33,775 nucleotides of DNA from Betaproteobacteria bacterium (GTDB lineage: Bacteria; Pseudomonadota; Gammaproteobacteria; Burkholderiales; SG8-39), in assembly GCA_016234705.1 (NCBI GenBank), contig JACRAS010000031.1, forward strand, positions 1 to 33,775, given 5' to 3'. Positions within the stretch are counted from its first letter, which is position 1. The number at the start of each line of letters is the position of its first letter. A program made the position numbers and the translations under genes. Shown here piece by piece: positions 25,778 to 33,775 of this stretch. The notes beneath the pieces were generated by a model that searched no databases, had not been told where the DNA came from, and worked only from the letters and a program-made list of their open reading frames with translations.

Positions 25778-26518
25778 ATGAAGCTGCGCCTCGCCACCTA
25801 CAACATCCACAAGGGTTTTTCTCATTTTAACCGGCGCATGATGGTGCACGAACTGCGCCACCATCTGCGCCTGCTCGATGTGGACCTCGTGTTTCTGCAG
25901 GAAGTGCAGGGCGAGCATGAGCATCACGCCCGCGACGTCCTCAACTGGCCGGCGGAGCCGCAGTACGAGTTCCTCGCCGACGAGGTGTGGCAGGACTACG
26001 CCTACGGTCGCAATGCGATCTACGACCAGGGCCATCACGGCAACGCCATCCTCAGCCGCTTTCCCATCATCAGCGCGGAGAACCAGGATGTGTCCGCCCA
26101 CCGTTTCGAACGGCGCGGCCTGTTGCATTGCGAAGTCGCGCTGGGTGAACTGCACCTGCATTGCCTGTGCGTGCACTTTGGCCTGTATGAGCGCGGACGG
26201 CGACGCCAGCTGTCGGCGCTGACCGAACGCGTGCAGCGCCTGGTGCCCGCGGGCGCGCCGCTCATCGTCGCCGGCGATTTCAACGACTGGCGCAATTCCG
26301 CCGGGCGAGCGCTGGTGGCGGATCTCGGCCTGAAAGAGGTGTTCCGCGACCAGCGCGGGCGGCCGGCGCGCACCTATCCGAGCACTTTCCCGCTGCTGCG
26401 CCTGGACCGCATCTACGCGCGCGGCTTCGACGTGCGCCACGCCGAAGTGCACCATGGCCTGCCCTGGTCGCGCATCTCCGATCATGCCGCGCTGAGCGTC
26501 GAACTGGAACTGCGATGA
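25778..26518 (+). CDS. Endonuclease/exonuclease/phosphatase family (YbhP-like)
   Basis: A 246-residue EEP-fold metal-dependent hydrolase: YNIHKG, FLQEVQ (metal Glu), VAGDFNDW and the C-terminal SDHAALS catalytic pair. E. coli ybhP, a homologue, also lies directly before the cardiolipin synthase gene clsB. ATG 25778 (MKLRLATYNIH) starts the domain; the frame upstream is not needed. It overlaps the next gene by 4 bp (ATGA). The substrate is unproven; a phosphodiester lipid head group is a reasonable guess from context. Confidence 0.88.
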   Translation: MKLRLATYNIHKGFSHFNRRMMVHELRHHLRLLDVDLVFLQEVQGEHEHHARDVLNWPAEPQYEFLADEVWQDYAYGRNAIYDQGHHGNAILSRFPIISAENQDVSAHRFERRGLLHCEVALGELHLHCLCVHFGLYERGRRRQLSALTERVQRLVPAGAPLIVAGDFNDWRNSAGRALVADLGLKEVFRDQRGRPARTYPSTFPLLRLDRIYARGFDVRHAEVHHGLPWSRISDHAALSVELELR

Positions 26519-27669
26519 CGGTGGAAATGCTGAGCGGCAACAAGCTGCAGTTGCTGTTGAACGGCAGCGCCTATTTTCCGGCGCTGGAGCAGGCCTTCGA
26601 CGCGGCAAAAAAGGAGATCTATCTCGAAACCTACATTTTCGCCGACGACAGGACCGGCAGGCGCATCGCCGCCGCGCTGGTGCGCGCCGCCGGGCGCGGT
26701 GTGAGCGTGCATGTGCTCGTCGACGGCTTCGGCTCCAAAGGGGTGTTCGAGCAAACGCGGCAGCTCCTCTCCGCGGCCAATATCGAGGTACTGATTTTCG
26801 GACCCAAGACTTCGCCCCTCACGCTGCGGCGCAAGCGCTTGCGGCGTCTGCATCGCAAGCTGGTGGTGGTGGACGCTCGCCTGGCCTTCATTGGCGGCAT
26901 CAACATCATCGACGACATGCACACGCCGCGGCATACGCCGCCGCGCTACGACTATGCCGTGCGCATCGAGGGGCCGTTGATCGCGAGCGTGCTGGACGAG
27001 ACCGAGCGCCTGTGGCACCGGGTCGCCTGGGCCAGTCTGCGGCGCAGCGCGCAGCGGCATCCGCGGGTTAGTGCCGCCGCGCGCGGCAAGCAGCGCGCCG
27101 CGCTGGTGGTGCGCGACAACCTGAGCCATCGATCCGACATCGAGGAGGCCTATCTCGCCGCAATCGCGGCGGCACGCGAGGAGATCATCATCGCCAACGC
27201 CTATTTCTTCCCCGGCGCGCGCTTCCGCCATGCGCTGCGACGGGCGGCCAAGCGCGGCGTGCGCGTGCTGCTGCTGCTGCAAGGCAGGGTCGAGTACGTA
27301 CTGCTGCATTACGCCACGCGCGCGCTGTACGGATCGCTGCTCGACGCCGGAGTGGAGATCTTCGAATATCACAAGAGCTTCCTGCACGTCAAAGTCGCCG
27401 TGATCGATCAGCGCTGGGCGACGGTGGGTTCCTCGAACATCGATCCGTTCAGCCTGATGCTGGCGCGCGAAGCCAACATCGTCGTCGATGACGTAGCGTT
27501 TTCGAAGGAGCTGCGCCGCAGCCTGCACGATCATATGCGGGACGGCGCTAAGGTGGTGGCGAAGAGCGCGTGGCATCGGCAACCGCTGTGGCGGCGTTTG
27601 CTCATCTGGAGCGCGTACGGCTGCGCGCGGTTGCTGATGGGCCTGGTCGGCTATGGCGGGAAGCGCTAG
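26515..27669 (+). CDS. clsB: Cardiolipin synthase B (PLD family)
   Basis: A 384-residue phospholipase-D superfamily enzyme with two HKD motifs: HRKLVVVD (113-120) followed by GGIN, and HVKVAVID followed by GSSNID. ClsB joins phosphatidyl groups to make cardiolipin. It lacks the N-terminal membrane helices of ClsA and resembles YbhO in length. It is translated from ATG inside the end of the YbhP-like gene, so the two probably form one unit. Confidence 0.92.
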   Translation: MTVEMLSGNKLQLLLNGSAYFPALEQAFDAAKKEIYLETYIFADDRTGRRIAAALVRAAGRGVSVHVLVDGFGSKGVFEQTRQLLSAANIEVLIFGPKTSPLTLRRKRLRRLHRKLVVVDARLAFIGGINIIDDMHTPRHTPPRYDYAVRIEGPLIASVLDETERLWHRVAWASLRRSAQRHPRVSAAARGKQRAALVVRDNLSHRSDIEEAYLAAIAAAREEIIIANAYFFPGARFRHALRRAAKRGVRVLLLLQGRVEYVLLHYATRALYGSLLDAGVEIFEYHKSFLHVKVAVIDQRWATVGSSNIDPFSLMLAREANIVVDDVAFSKELRRSLHDHMRDGAKVVAKSAWHRQPLWRRLLIWSAYGCARLLMGLVGYGGKR

Positions 27670-27735
27670 CGATGCTGAACCGAATGTCGGCAGATCCTGG
27701 AGTCATGGTCTATTTGCGGCGTCCAAAATTCCTTC

Positions 27736-27988
27736 GCATGTCACAAGCGGACTTGCGCGCTGCGCGCGCCAACCGTGATTTCTGCACGGATGAAAAGCAC
27801 ATCCGTACAGAAATCACGGTTACGGTTAACACCAAACACACCGTGTTGGATTGATACGAGATCGCCGATTGCGTGCGGACGGCTTCTCGTCCGTGCGCAA
27901 TCGATGATCCGCGCGGACAGTTTTTCGTCCGCGCAATAAAACAACCGCGCGGTAGCGGATGGGTGCGATCTAAGGCGTCGCCTATAAT
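27736..27988 (+). repeat. Three-hairpin intergenic repeat, copy B
   Basis: Homologue of copy A in inverted orientation. Hairpins: 27771-27821 (22-bp stem, AACCGTGATTTCTG arm), 27866-27903 (16-bp stem CGATTGCG.GCGGACG) and 27911-27934 (GCGCGGAC/GTCCGCGC). Each stem remains paired although many bases differ from copy A. The right end contains TATAAT, at the same alignment position as TATAAA in copy A. Confidence 0.85.
27983..27988 (+). promoter_or_regulatory. -10 box of the MFS-methyltransferase operon
   Basis: Perfect TATAAT 29 bases before the MFS ATG, at the edge of repeat copy B. The -35 region would fall inside the repeat; no consensus hexamer is visible there. Confidence 0.5.
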
Positions 27989-28017
27989 ACGCGCAACCGT
28001 TCGGCGAGGATTTCAAT

Positions 28018-29211
28018 ATGGCGACAACTTCCGTCCCGCATCGCGTTGGCCTGTATCTGGCGGTGGTGCAGTTTTTCTTCACCATCACCTGGACCGTCTA
28101 CGTGATCTTCCTTCCCCGGCTCGCAGCCGAGGCGGGCATTCCCAAGCAGGTGGTGATTTTTATCCTGATGCTGGACCAGCTGATCTTCGCTTGCATGGAT
28201 CTGGCCATGGGCGTGATGGCCGACCGGGTGTCCCGGGTCGTGGGCAGGCTGGGATACATTGTCCTGGGCGTTACGCTCCTGTCCTGCCTGGCGTTCCTGT
28301 TGCTGCCGTTGGCGGCGCCGCGCGGGGCAGCCTGGCTGTTCATTGCCCTGACGGTGCTCTGGTCCGCGAGTTCGTCGGTGTTGCGCGCACCGCCGTTGAT
28401 GTTGCTGGGGAAGTACGCCGCCCGGCCTGCGCTGCCGTGGCTGTCGGCGCTGTCGCTGTTCGGCCTGGGGGCAGCCAGCGCCGTCTCGCCCTATCTGACG
28501 GTGGCCTTGCGCGATGCCGATCCGCGCCTGCCATTTGCACTCTCGAGCATTGCCCTGGCGCTGGCGACCCTGGGGGTGGTCTGGGTTGAGCGCAGGCTCG
28601 CCGCGAACGCGGCTCCGGCCGCAGCGCCGCCCGCCGCGGCAGCCAAGCCGGTGCATCCGCTGTTCTGGTTCCTGTTCGGCGTGGCCTTGCTTGGCCTGGG
28701 CTTTCAGGTCCATTTCGCCATGAACAGCGCGCCGCTGTACCTGCGTTTCGCCAAGCCGGACGATCTCGAATACCTGATGCCGGTGTTCTGGATCGGTTTC
28801 AACCTGCTGATGTTGCCGGCGACGCTGGCGACGCAGCGCTTCGGCGGTCTGGTGGTCATGGGTACGGGCGGCGTGGTCGGCGCGCTCGCCGCCTATCTTG
28901 CCTCCGGCGCCGGCAGTCTCAATTTTCTGATCGCGATACAGTTCATCGCCGGGGGCGCCTGGGGCTGCGTGCTCATGAGCGCGGTGGCGGCCGCGCTGCT
29001 CATCGGCCATACCGGGCGCGAGGGCAAGGTGACCGGCACGCTGTTCTCCCTGCTCGCGTTGGCGACATTTGCGCGCATGGCCGTGGTTGCCGCGCAGCTC
29101 AACAAAGACCCCCAGTTCGCCGCGCTGCTCGGCTGGATGCCGGTGGCGCTATGGGCGCTGGCCGGGGCGCTCCTGCTGCTCGTGCCGATGCAAAGGCGCG
29201 CGCCTGCATGA
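28018..29211 (+). CDS. MFS transporter
   Basis: A 397-residue transporter with about twelve hydrophobic helices, MFS motif A-like GVMADRVSRVVGRLG after helix 2, and an Ala/Pro-rich central loop (about residues 198-212) joining the two halves. The family resembles small MFS proteins of unknown substrate. GAGGA is about 8 bases upstream of ATG 28018. It overlaps the following methyltransferase gene by 4 bp (ATGA). Confidence 0.85.
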   Translation: MATTSVPHRVGLYLAVVQFFFTITWTVYVIFLPRLAAEAGIPKQVVIFILMLDQLIFACMDLAMGVMADRVSRVVGRLGYIVLGVTLLSCLAFLLLPLAAPRGAAWLFIALTVLWSASSSVLRAPPLMLLGKYAARPALPWLSALSLFGLGAASAVSPYLTVALRDADPRLPFALSSIALALATLGVVWVERRLAANAAPAAAPPAAAAKPVHPLFWFLFGVALLGLGFQVHFAMNSAPLYLRFAKPDDLEYLMPVFWIGFNLLMLPATLATQRFGGLVVMGTGGVVGALAAYLASGAGSLNFLIAIQFIAGGAWGCVLMSAVAAALLIGHTGREGKVTGTLFSLLALATFARMAVVAAQLNKDPQFAALLGWMPVALWALAGALLLLVPMQRRAPA

Positions 29212-29858
29212 AACTGAAACCGCAGGATCTCGACCGGATCAGCGCGCTCACGCTGGAGCACTACAATCAGCGCGCCGGCGATTTTTTCGAGGGCACGCGC
29301 GATCACGACGTCAGCCAGAACATCGCCGCGCTGCTCGACCACATCCAGGGCGGACCGCCGTGCACCATCCTCGATTTCGGTTGCGGGCCGGGCCGCGATC
29401 TGAAGACGTTTTCCGCTCTCGGCCACATTGCCGTGGGTCTGGACGGCGCCGCGCAGTTCGTCGAAATGGCGCGCGCCTGCAGCGCCTGCGAGGTGTGGCA
29501 ACAGGACTTTCTCGAACTCGATTTGCCGGATGACCGCTTCGACGGCGTATTCGCCAATGCCGCGCTGTTTCACGGTGCCAGCCAGGAACTGCCGCGCGTG
29601 CTGGCCGAGCTGCACGCCACATTGAAGCCGGGGGGCGTGTTGTTCACATCGAACCCGCACGGCCGCAACGAGGAAGGCTGGAACCGCGGGCGTTACGGCG
29701 CGTATTACGATCTCGCCACCTGGCGCGGCCAGGTTTCAGGCGCGGGTTTCGTCGAACTTGGCCACTATTACCGTCCGCCCGGCTTGCCGCGGGAGCAGCA
29801 ACCGTGGTTGGCAAGCTTGTGGCGCAAGCCTGGTCCGGGCGCCGATCTGGCAGGCTGA
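29208..29858 (+). CDS. SAM-dependent class I methyltransferase
   Basis: A 216-residue Rossmann-fold methyltransferase. Motif I is ILDFGCGPGRDL (about 54-65), the acidic end of strand 2 is VGLDGA, and FDGVFANAALFHG is motif IV. HVxx-type continuation ELHATLKPGGVLF is typical of small-molecule methyltransferases of the UbiE/COG2226 kind. It is translated from ATG within the MFS stop. The substrate is unknown; coupling to a transporter suggests modification of an exported or imported compound. Confidence 0.86.
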   Translation: MKLKPQDLDRISALTLEHYNQRAGDFFEGTRDHDVSQNIAALLDHIQGGPPCTILDFGCGPGRDLKTFSALGHIAVGLDGAAQFVEMARACSACEVWQQDFLELDLPDDRFDGVFANAALFHGASQELPRVLAELHATLKPGGVLFTSNPHGRNEEGWNRGRYGAYYDLATWRGQVSGAGFVELGHYYRPPGLPREQQPWLASLWRKPGPGADLAG

Positions 29859-29882
29859 CCGGCCGTCCGCGCCTGGAAAACC

Positions 29883-30341
29883 CTACTCGCCCGGACTGCG
29901 GCGCCGGAACATGCCTACTCCCGACATGTGCATCACCAGCTCTCCGTGCTGGTTATAGACTTCCGAGCGCGAACGCACCATGCCCATGTCGGGGCGGCTC
30001 GCCGAGGCGCGCGTTTCGAGCACGGTTGATTTCAGCCGCAGCGTGTCGCCGGGGCGCACCGGTTTTGCCCAGCGCAGCTCGTCGACGCCGGGCGAGCCCA
30101 GGCTCGCCGCCTCGATCAGGTAGAGGTCGGAGATCATGCGCATGTAGAGGCTGGCAGTCTGCCAGCCACTCGCGATCAATCCGCCGAAATAAGACCGCTG
30201 CGCCTGTTCGAGGTCAATGTGGAAAGGCTGCGGATCGTACTTCTTGGCGAATTCGATAATCTCTGCTTCGGACAGGCTGTAGCCGCCGGTTTCGCGCACC
30301 TGGCCGGGGCAAAAGTCTTCCCAATAGTACTTGTAACTCAC
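29883..30341 (-). CDS. MaoC-like hotdog hydratase, second copy
   Basis: A 152-residue hotdog-fold protein with the R-specific enoyl-CoA hydratase motif YDPQPFH (Asp and His of the catalytic pair) and the hydratase loop [11 protein letters not shown]. It is about half identical to the gene just upstream in the operon, so the pair arose by tandem duplication. It lies 23 bp after that gene. The substrate is an enoyl-CoA by family; physiological acyl chain unknown. Confidence 0.88.
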   Translation of the reverse strand: MSYKYYWEDFCPGQVRETGGYSLSEAEIIEFAKKYDPQPFHIDLEQAQRSYFGGLIASGWQTASLYMRMISDLYLIEAASLGSPGVDELRWAKPVRPGDTLRLKSTVLETRASASRPDMGMVRSRSEVYNQHGELVMHMSGVGMFRRRSPGE

Positions 30342-30364
30342 GTTCGAACCCCAGTCAGGTCAAG

Positions 30365-30820
30365 CTACGCCGGCGCGCGGCGCAGGTACATCTGGCGCCC
30401 GAGCATCGACAGCGCAACTTCGTCGTTCTGGTTCAGGACTTCCCAGCGAAACAGCACCGTGCCGCGATTGGGCTGCTTCTTTGACGGCGCGGACTCGATG
30501 ACGCTGCTCCTCAAGCGCAGCGTGTCGCCGGGGCGCACCGGCTTGATAAAGCGCATCTCGTCGATTCCGGGCGAACCGACACAGGAGCTCTCGATCAGGT
30601 AGCCGTCGCACATCAGGCGCATGCCGACGGCTCCTGTTTGCCAGCCGCTCGCGATCAGTCCGCCGAAAGGCGAGCGCTTCGCGGCCTCGGCGTCGGTATG
30701 GTAGATCTGCGGGTCGTATTCGCGGGCAAAACGCAGGATGTCCTCCTCCGACAGCGTGCGCGTGGCGGTTTCGAACACCCAGCCCGGCGTGAAGTCTTCC
30801 CAGTAATACTTGATCGTCAT
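30365..30820 (-). CDS. MaoC-like hotdog hydratase, first copy
   Basis: A 151-residue MaoC-domain protein with YDPQIYH and [14 protein letters not shown] 30820 shares a base with the stop of the aldehyde dehydrogenase gene (TGATG), so it is translationally coupled to it. With its neighbour it could form a homo- or heterodimeric (R)-enoyl-CoA hydratase. In some MaoC pairs only one subunit is catalytic, but here both keep Asp and His. Confidence 0.88.
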   Translation of the reverse strand: MTIKYYWEDFTPGWVFETATRTLSEEDILRFAREYDPQIYHTDAEAAKRSPFGGLIASGWQTGAVGMRLMCDGYLIESSCVGSPGIDEMRFIKPVRPGDTLRLRSSVIESAPSKKQPNRGTVLFRWEVLNQNDEVALSMLGRQMYLRRAPA

Positions 30821-32259
30821 CAGGCTTTGCCTTCGGGTTTCAGTTGCAGGGATTTGTACTCGAGGAATTCCTCCAGCCCGAAGCGGCCCAGTTCGCGGCC
30901 GTTGCCCGATTGTTTGAAGCCGCCGAACGGCGCTTGCGGGTTGAACGGGCCGCCGTTGATGTCCACCTGGCCGGTACGCATGCGCTTCGCCACTTTTTTC
31001 GCGCGCTCTTCGTCTTTCGACCACACGCCGCCGCCCAGGCCATAGGGCGTGCCATTGGCGATTTTCACCGCTTCGTCCTCGTCCTTGTAGGTAATAATCG
31101 ACAGCACCGGCCCGAAGATCTCTTCCTGGGCGATGGTGGCGTCGGGTTTGACCCGTCCGAATATGGTGGGCTTGACGTAGTAACCCTTGGGCAAGCCCTC
31201 GGGCGTGTCTAGGCCACCGGTGAGCAGTTGCGCTCCGTCCTCGATGCCTTTCCTGATATAGCCGCGCACGCGCTCGCGCTGCAGTTCGGATACCAGCGGT
31301 CCGAGCTTGGCCGTGCCGCCGAACGGGTCGCCGACGGTAAAGCCCTTGGCCACCTCGACCGCGATTTTCGCCGCCTCGTCGTATTTGCTCTCGGGCACCA
31401 GCAGGCGCGTGTGCGCCGAGCAGGTCTGGCCGGAATTCAAGAAACACGTGTTGACCGTGCCCTTGACCGCGGCGGCGAGATCGGCATCGTCCAGCACCAC
31501 CGAGGCGGATTTTCCGCCGAGTTCCAGGGCCACGCGCTTCACCGTGGCCGAGGCAAGTTCGGACACGCGCTTGCCGGCGCGAGTGGAACCGGTGAAGGAC
31601 ACCATGTCTACATCCGCGTGCCGGGCCATGGCTTCGCCTACCACGGGGCCGTAGCCGGTGACCAGATTGAACACGCCCGCGGGCAGGCCGGCGGCGTGGA
31701 TGATTTCGGCCAGCACGAAGGCATTGAGCGGCGCCACTTCGGAAGGCTTGAGCACCACGGTGCAGCCAGCCGCGAGCGCCGGCGCGACCTTGGCCGCGAT
31801 CTGGTGCAGCGGGTAGTTCCAGGGCGTGATCGCCGCGACCACTCCGACCGGTTCGCGCAGGATGAGCGAATTGCCGGCCTTCTCCTCGAAGGCGAAGCTG
31901 CCCAGCATTTTCGCGTACATGCCGAAGGTGGCGGTGGGGGAACCCGCCTGGATCATGGTGGCGAGTTTCACCGGCATGCCCACTTCGCCGGCGATCAGCT
32001 TGCCGACCTCCTCCATGCGCGCTTTCAAGCCTTCATGGATTTTCTGCAGGAATGCGGCGCGTTCGGCCGCAGGCGTCGCGGCCCAGCCGTCGAAGGCCGC
32101 GCGCGCGGCGGCGACCGCGGCATTGACGTCTGCTTCGGCGCCTTCGGGAACACGCCCCATGACCTCTTCGGTCGAAGCGTTGATCACATCGATGGCCTTG
32201 TTGCCCGTGGGCGCGGTCCATTGGCCGTTGATATAAAGCCGGTCGCGAACTTGCATCAT
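30820..32259 (-). CDS. NAD(P)+-dependent aldehyde dehydrogenase
   Basis: A 479-residue aldehyde dehydrogenase. The oxyanion/cofactor segment [20 protein letters not shown], the general base in LELGGKSA and the nucleophile in [11 protein letters not shown] are all present, as is EEIFGPVLS. It oxidises an aldehyde to the acid; the exact aldehyde cannot be read from sequence. It is followed by two MaoC genes and preceded by a thioesterase, so a role in acyl-CoA or aldehyde breakdown is likely. Two ATG codons in a row (32259, 32256) could start it. Confidence 0.93.
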   Translation of the reverse strand: MMQVRDRLYINGQWTAPTGNKAIDVINASTEEVMGRVPEGAEADVNAAVAAARAAFDGWAATPAAERAAFLQKIHEGLKARMEEVGKLIAGEVGMPVKLATMIQAGSPTATFGMYAKMLGSFAFEEKAGNSLILREPVGVVAAITPWNYPLHQIAAKVAPALAAGCTVVLKPSEVAPLNAFVLAEIIHAAGLPAGVFNLVTGYGPVVGEAMARHADVDMVSFTGSTRAGKRVSELASATVKRVALELGGKSASVVLDDADLAAAVKGTVNTCFLNSGQTCSAHTRLLVPESKYDEAAKIAVEVAKGFTVGDPFGGTAKLGPLVSELQRERVRGYIRKGIEDGAQLLTGGLDTPEGLPKGYYVKPTIFGRVKPDATIAQEEIFGPVLSIITYKDEDEAVKIANGTPYGLGGGVWSKDEERAKKVAKRMRTGQVDINGGPFNPQAPFGGFKQSGNGRELGRFGLEEFLEYKSLQLKPEGKA

Positions 32260-32315
32260 GGTTTCCGTTTTGGAGGAAGGGGGAAAAAGGAGCTTATTCT
32301 AGCCGATAGCCGCTG

Positions 32316-32768
32316 CTACGACTTGGCCGGAGCCGATTCGAGCTGGACACGCTCGTAGCCGATGATCTTCTCGCGCAGGGGTCCGGGCAGCGGGACCGAT
32401 TTCCTGCTTGCCGGAACGGCGTTGACGTAAATCAATTCGCCGCTGACGAGGTGCTCGTCGCCGCGCCAGATTTCGAGCAGGAACTGCATGCTGGAGCGGC
32501 CGAGCCTCGCGGCGCGGACATGGATATCGAGGATATCGTCGTACTGCGCCGAGCCATGGTACTCGGCCGTCGCCTTCACGGCGTACAGATCGGCGCCGAA
32601 GGCGTTCACGATGCCGTCGGGGTAGTTGATGCCGATGGCGCGCCAGTACTCGGTGATGGCAACGTCGAAATAAAGGAAATAGTTGCCGTTGAAAACGATG
32701 CCTTGCCTGTCCACTTCCGCCCAGCGCACGCGCAGCGCGTGGCGGAAGGTAAACTGATCGCGTGCCAT
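32316..32768 (-). CDS. Acyl-CoA thioesterase, 4HBT/YbgC family
   Basis: A 150-residue hotdog thioesterase. VRWAEVDRQGIVFNGNYFLY contains the catalytic Asp of the 4-hydroxybenzoyl-CoA thioesterase/YbgC branch. It hydrolyses acyl-CoA to the free acid and CoA. It is the first gene of the set thioesterase, aldehyde dehydrogenase, MaoC, MaoC, all on the minus strand, with 56 bp to the next start; co-transcription is probable but no promoter was identified. Confidence 0.9.
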   Translation of the reverse strand: MARDQFTFRHALRVRWAEVDRQGIVFNGNYFLYFDVAITEYWRAIGINYPDGIVNAFGADLYAVKATAEYHGSAQYDDILDIHVRAARLGRSSMQFLLEIWRGDEHLVSGELIYVNAVPASRKSVPLPGPLREKIIGYERVQLESAPAKS

Positions 32769-32888
32769 TGCCGGCGTCCTCGGTTGCGCTTGGAGCGCCG
32801 TACTATAGGCGGAAGCAGGTCTACCAGCAAGGCGCGGTGACGGCCCTGTAACAAACAGCCATTGCGGCCGCTCTCATGCACGACCGGA

Positions 32889-33323
32889 TTACTCCATGGT
32901 TGCCTTGGCTGTCGGTTGCCATACAAACCCAGCCCGCGTCACCCCCTTCCCTTCGACCCGCACCGTTCTCGTCCGGGTCTTGCCGTCATATTCGGCGCTC
33001 ACCGTGTACGCGCCCGCAGGCAGCCGGGCAAGCAGCATCGGCCCGTCGGACACGGCTTCCAGCACGCTCTTGCCGGCCTTGTCCTTGATGCTTACCTTGA
33101 CGTCGGACAGGTATTCGCCGCGCTTGGTTTGCGCGAACAGCAGGGAAAGAGTGAAATCCTTCTCTACGGATTTGATGGCCGTGGATTCATCCAGGCCGAT
33201 ACCGCCGGTGATGTAACTTGCGCCGCCGAATGTCTGCAGCGGCGGCAAGCCGTCCTGTGGGAACGCTGCGCCGGCCAGACCCAACGACAGCGCAGCGGCG
33301 ACAATCGTGTGGATCATCTGCAT
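32889..33323 (-). CDS. Exported protein, carboxypeptidase-regulatory-like fold
   Basis: A 144-residue protein with a signal peptide (MQMIHTIVAAALSLGLAGAA, then FPQ) and a beta-rich C-terminal half (VKVSIKDKAGKSVLEAVSDG, LPAGAYTVSAEYDGKTRTRT) of the carboxypeptidase-regulatory-like (transthyretin-like) type, found in surface and periplasmic proteins that bind ligands or partners. CTAGGAAAA precedes ATG 33323. It appears to stand alone. No enzymatic residues are seen. Confidence 0.75.
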   Translation of the reverse strand: MQMIHTIVAAALSLGLAGAAFPQDGLPPLQTFGGASYITGGIGLDESTAIKSVEKDFTLSLLFAQTKRGEYLSDVKVSIKDKAGKSVLEAVSDGPMLLARLPAGAYTVSAEYDGKTRTRTVRVEGKGVTRAGFVWQPTAKATME

Positions 33324-33528
33324 GATGTTTTCCTAGAAAAGATCCTTTTTCAGGCTACTAAAGATTTTCTTGGTGGATTTGACGTGCGTCATATTTGCCG
33401 GTCAAGGGATCTCCTGCGAGCCAGGCACGGCCTTACTGATGTCTGATCAAAAGACTAAATATGCCTGGAAAGCCACACCAATGCTGGAGTTTAGCCATTT
33501 CGCCACTCGCGGTTTGGCGCGTACAAAG
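33324..33528. other. Intergenic stretch, nothing recognised
   Basis: About 205 bp without an open frame I can support and without a clear promoter. It must contain the promoter of the exported-protein gene on the minus strand. Confidence 0.4.
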
Positions 33529-33651
33529 CTAGTAGTACTGTTTGATGTAGGCGTAAGCCCGGTCGAATAGGTCCTGGTCGGTGTGCAACTTGTGCTTCAG
33601 CAGCGTTTTGCACAGTTTCTTCTGCACCAGTCGCGGCAATGTCCCGCTCAC
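33529..33651 (-). CDS. Possible 40-residue hypothetical protein
   Basis: A GTG-started frame of 40 codons, basic at the N-terminal half and ending LFDRAYAYIKQYY. It has a protein-like composition but no recognised family, and it could equally be the tail of a broken gene. An overlapping frame (33491-33682) shares the same bases. Confidence 0.25.
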   Translation of the reverse strand: MSGTLPRLVQKKLCKTLLKHKLHTDQDLFDRAYAYIKQYY

Positions 33652-33681
33652 AGTTGAAGGTTAAGCCAGTGGCAGGAATCA

Positions 33682-33775
33682 TTATGCAGCCTTTTTCAGT
33701 TCAGCAGGAACGGGCCGCATCACACGGATGAGTGCCGCGATATGGTTGTGACCACGCAGTTTGCGAAATGCCTTC
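33682..33775 (-). CDS. 3' end of a gene cut by the window edge
   Basis: The last 30 codons of a minus-strand gene: KAFRKLRGHNHIAALIRVMR then PVPAELKKAA and TAA at 33682-33684. The RKLRGH stretch recalls C-termini of some mutator-type (IS256-like) transposases, but too little is present for a family call. Confidence 0.35.
   Translation of the reverse strand, partial: KAFRKLRGHNHIAALIRVMRPVPAELKKAA

Noticed and set aside
25582..25797. Open frame translating GGFTRGGAPPLVRGIRAF, similar to one at 22973-23227
   Set aside because: The peptide similarity only reflects the two copies of the ~96-bp palindromic repeat; it is not a protein family.

Overview
The window looks like chromosomal DNA of a GC-rich betaproteobacterium (Burkholderiales- or Nitrosomonadales-like). 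The evidence is gene order and family content: uvrA / MFS transporter / ssb, then fmdB-type zinc ribbon / DUF502 / aspS / nudB / EEP-family phosphatase / clsB, a complete glutamate/aspartate ABC transporter (gltIJKL), and an AspRS with the His signature of the non-discriminating enzyme. The assignment rests on remembered synteny and was not searched.

Layout. 3-1331: intact IS4-family insertion sequence with 20-bp perfect ends, placed 14 bp beyond the stop of a crotonase gene (1346-2101). 2111-2713: no convincing gene. 2714-4730: secreted zinc metallopeptidase whose signal peptide and body lie in different frames, joined at TTT TGA C. 5014-5665: higBA toxin-antitoxin pair with a clear promoter/operator, bracketed by a 16-bp direct repeat. 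5798-9062: gltL, gltK, gltJ, an internal terminator, gltI and its promoter. 9136-10539: exported TPR protein. 10632-12689: toxin-antitoxin patch (RHH-PIN pair, AbrB-PIN pair, dead vapC remnant) abutting uvrA. 12697-17433: uvrA, MFS transporter, ssb. 17570-21973: housekeeping run fmdB-like, DUF502, aspS, barnase-like RNase, barstar, nudB. 22097-22737: third vapBC. 23125-25679: radical-SAM gene and nicotinate phosphoribosyltransferase gene transcribed divergently, each followed at its stop codon by a copy of the same ~96-bp palindromic repeat. 25778-27669: EEP phosphatase and cardiolipin synthase. 28018-29858: MFS transporter and methyltransferase. 29883-32768: thioesterase, aldehyde dehydrogenase and two MaoC hydratases, probably one operon. 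32889-33323: small exported protein. The right edge holds a truncated gene on the minus strand.

The most unusual content is non-coding. A ~252-bp intergenic repeat occurs twice in opposite orientation (18535-18786, 27736-27988); it is built of three hairpins whose stems differ between copies but keep pairing, and one copy ends in the apparent -10 box of the downstream gene. A second repeat family (23125-23220, 25583-25679) frames the radical-SAM/NAPRTase pair as an inverted repeat and also shows compensatory changes in its palindrome. An FNR/ANR-like box (24235-24248) lies between those two genes. Four toxin-antitoxin loci, a vapC relic and a barnase/barstar pair make the window rich in toxin systems.
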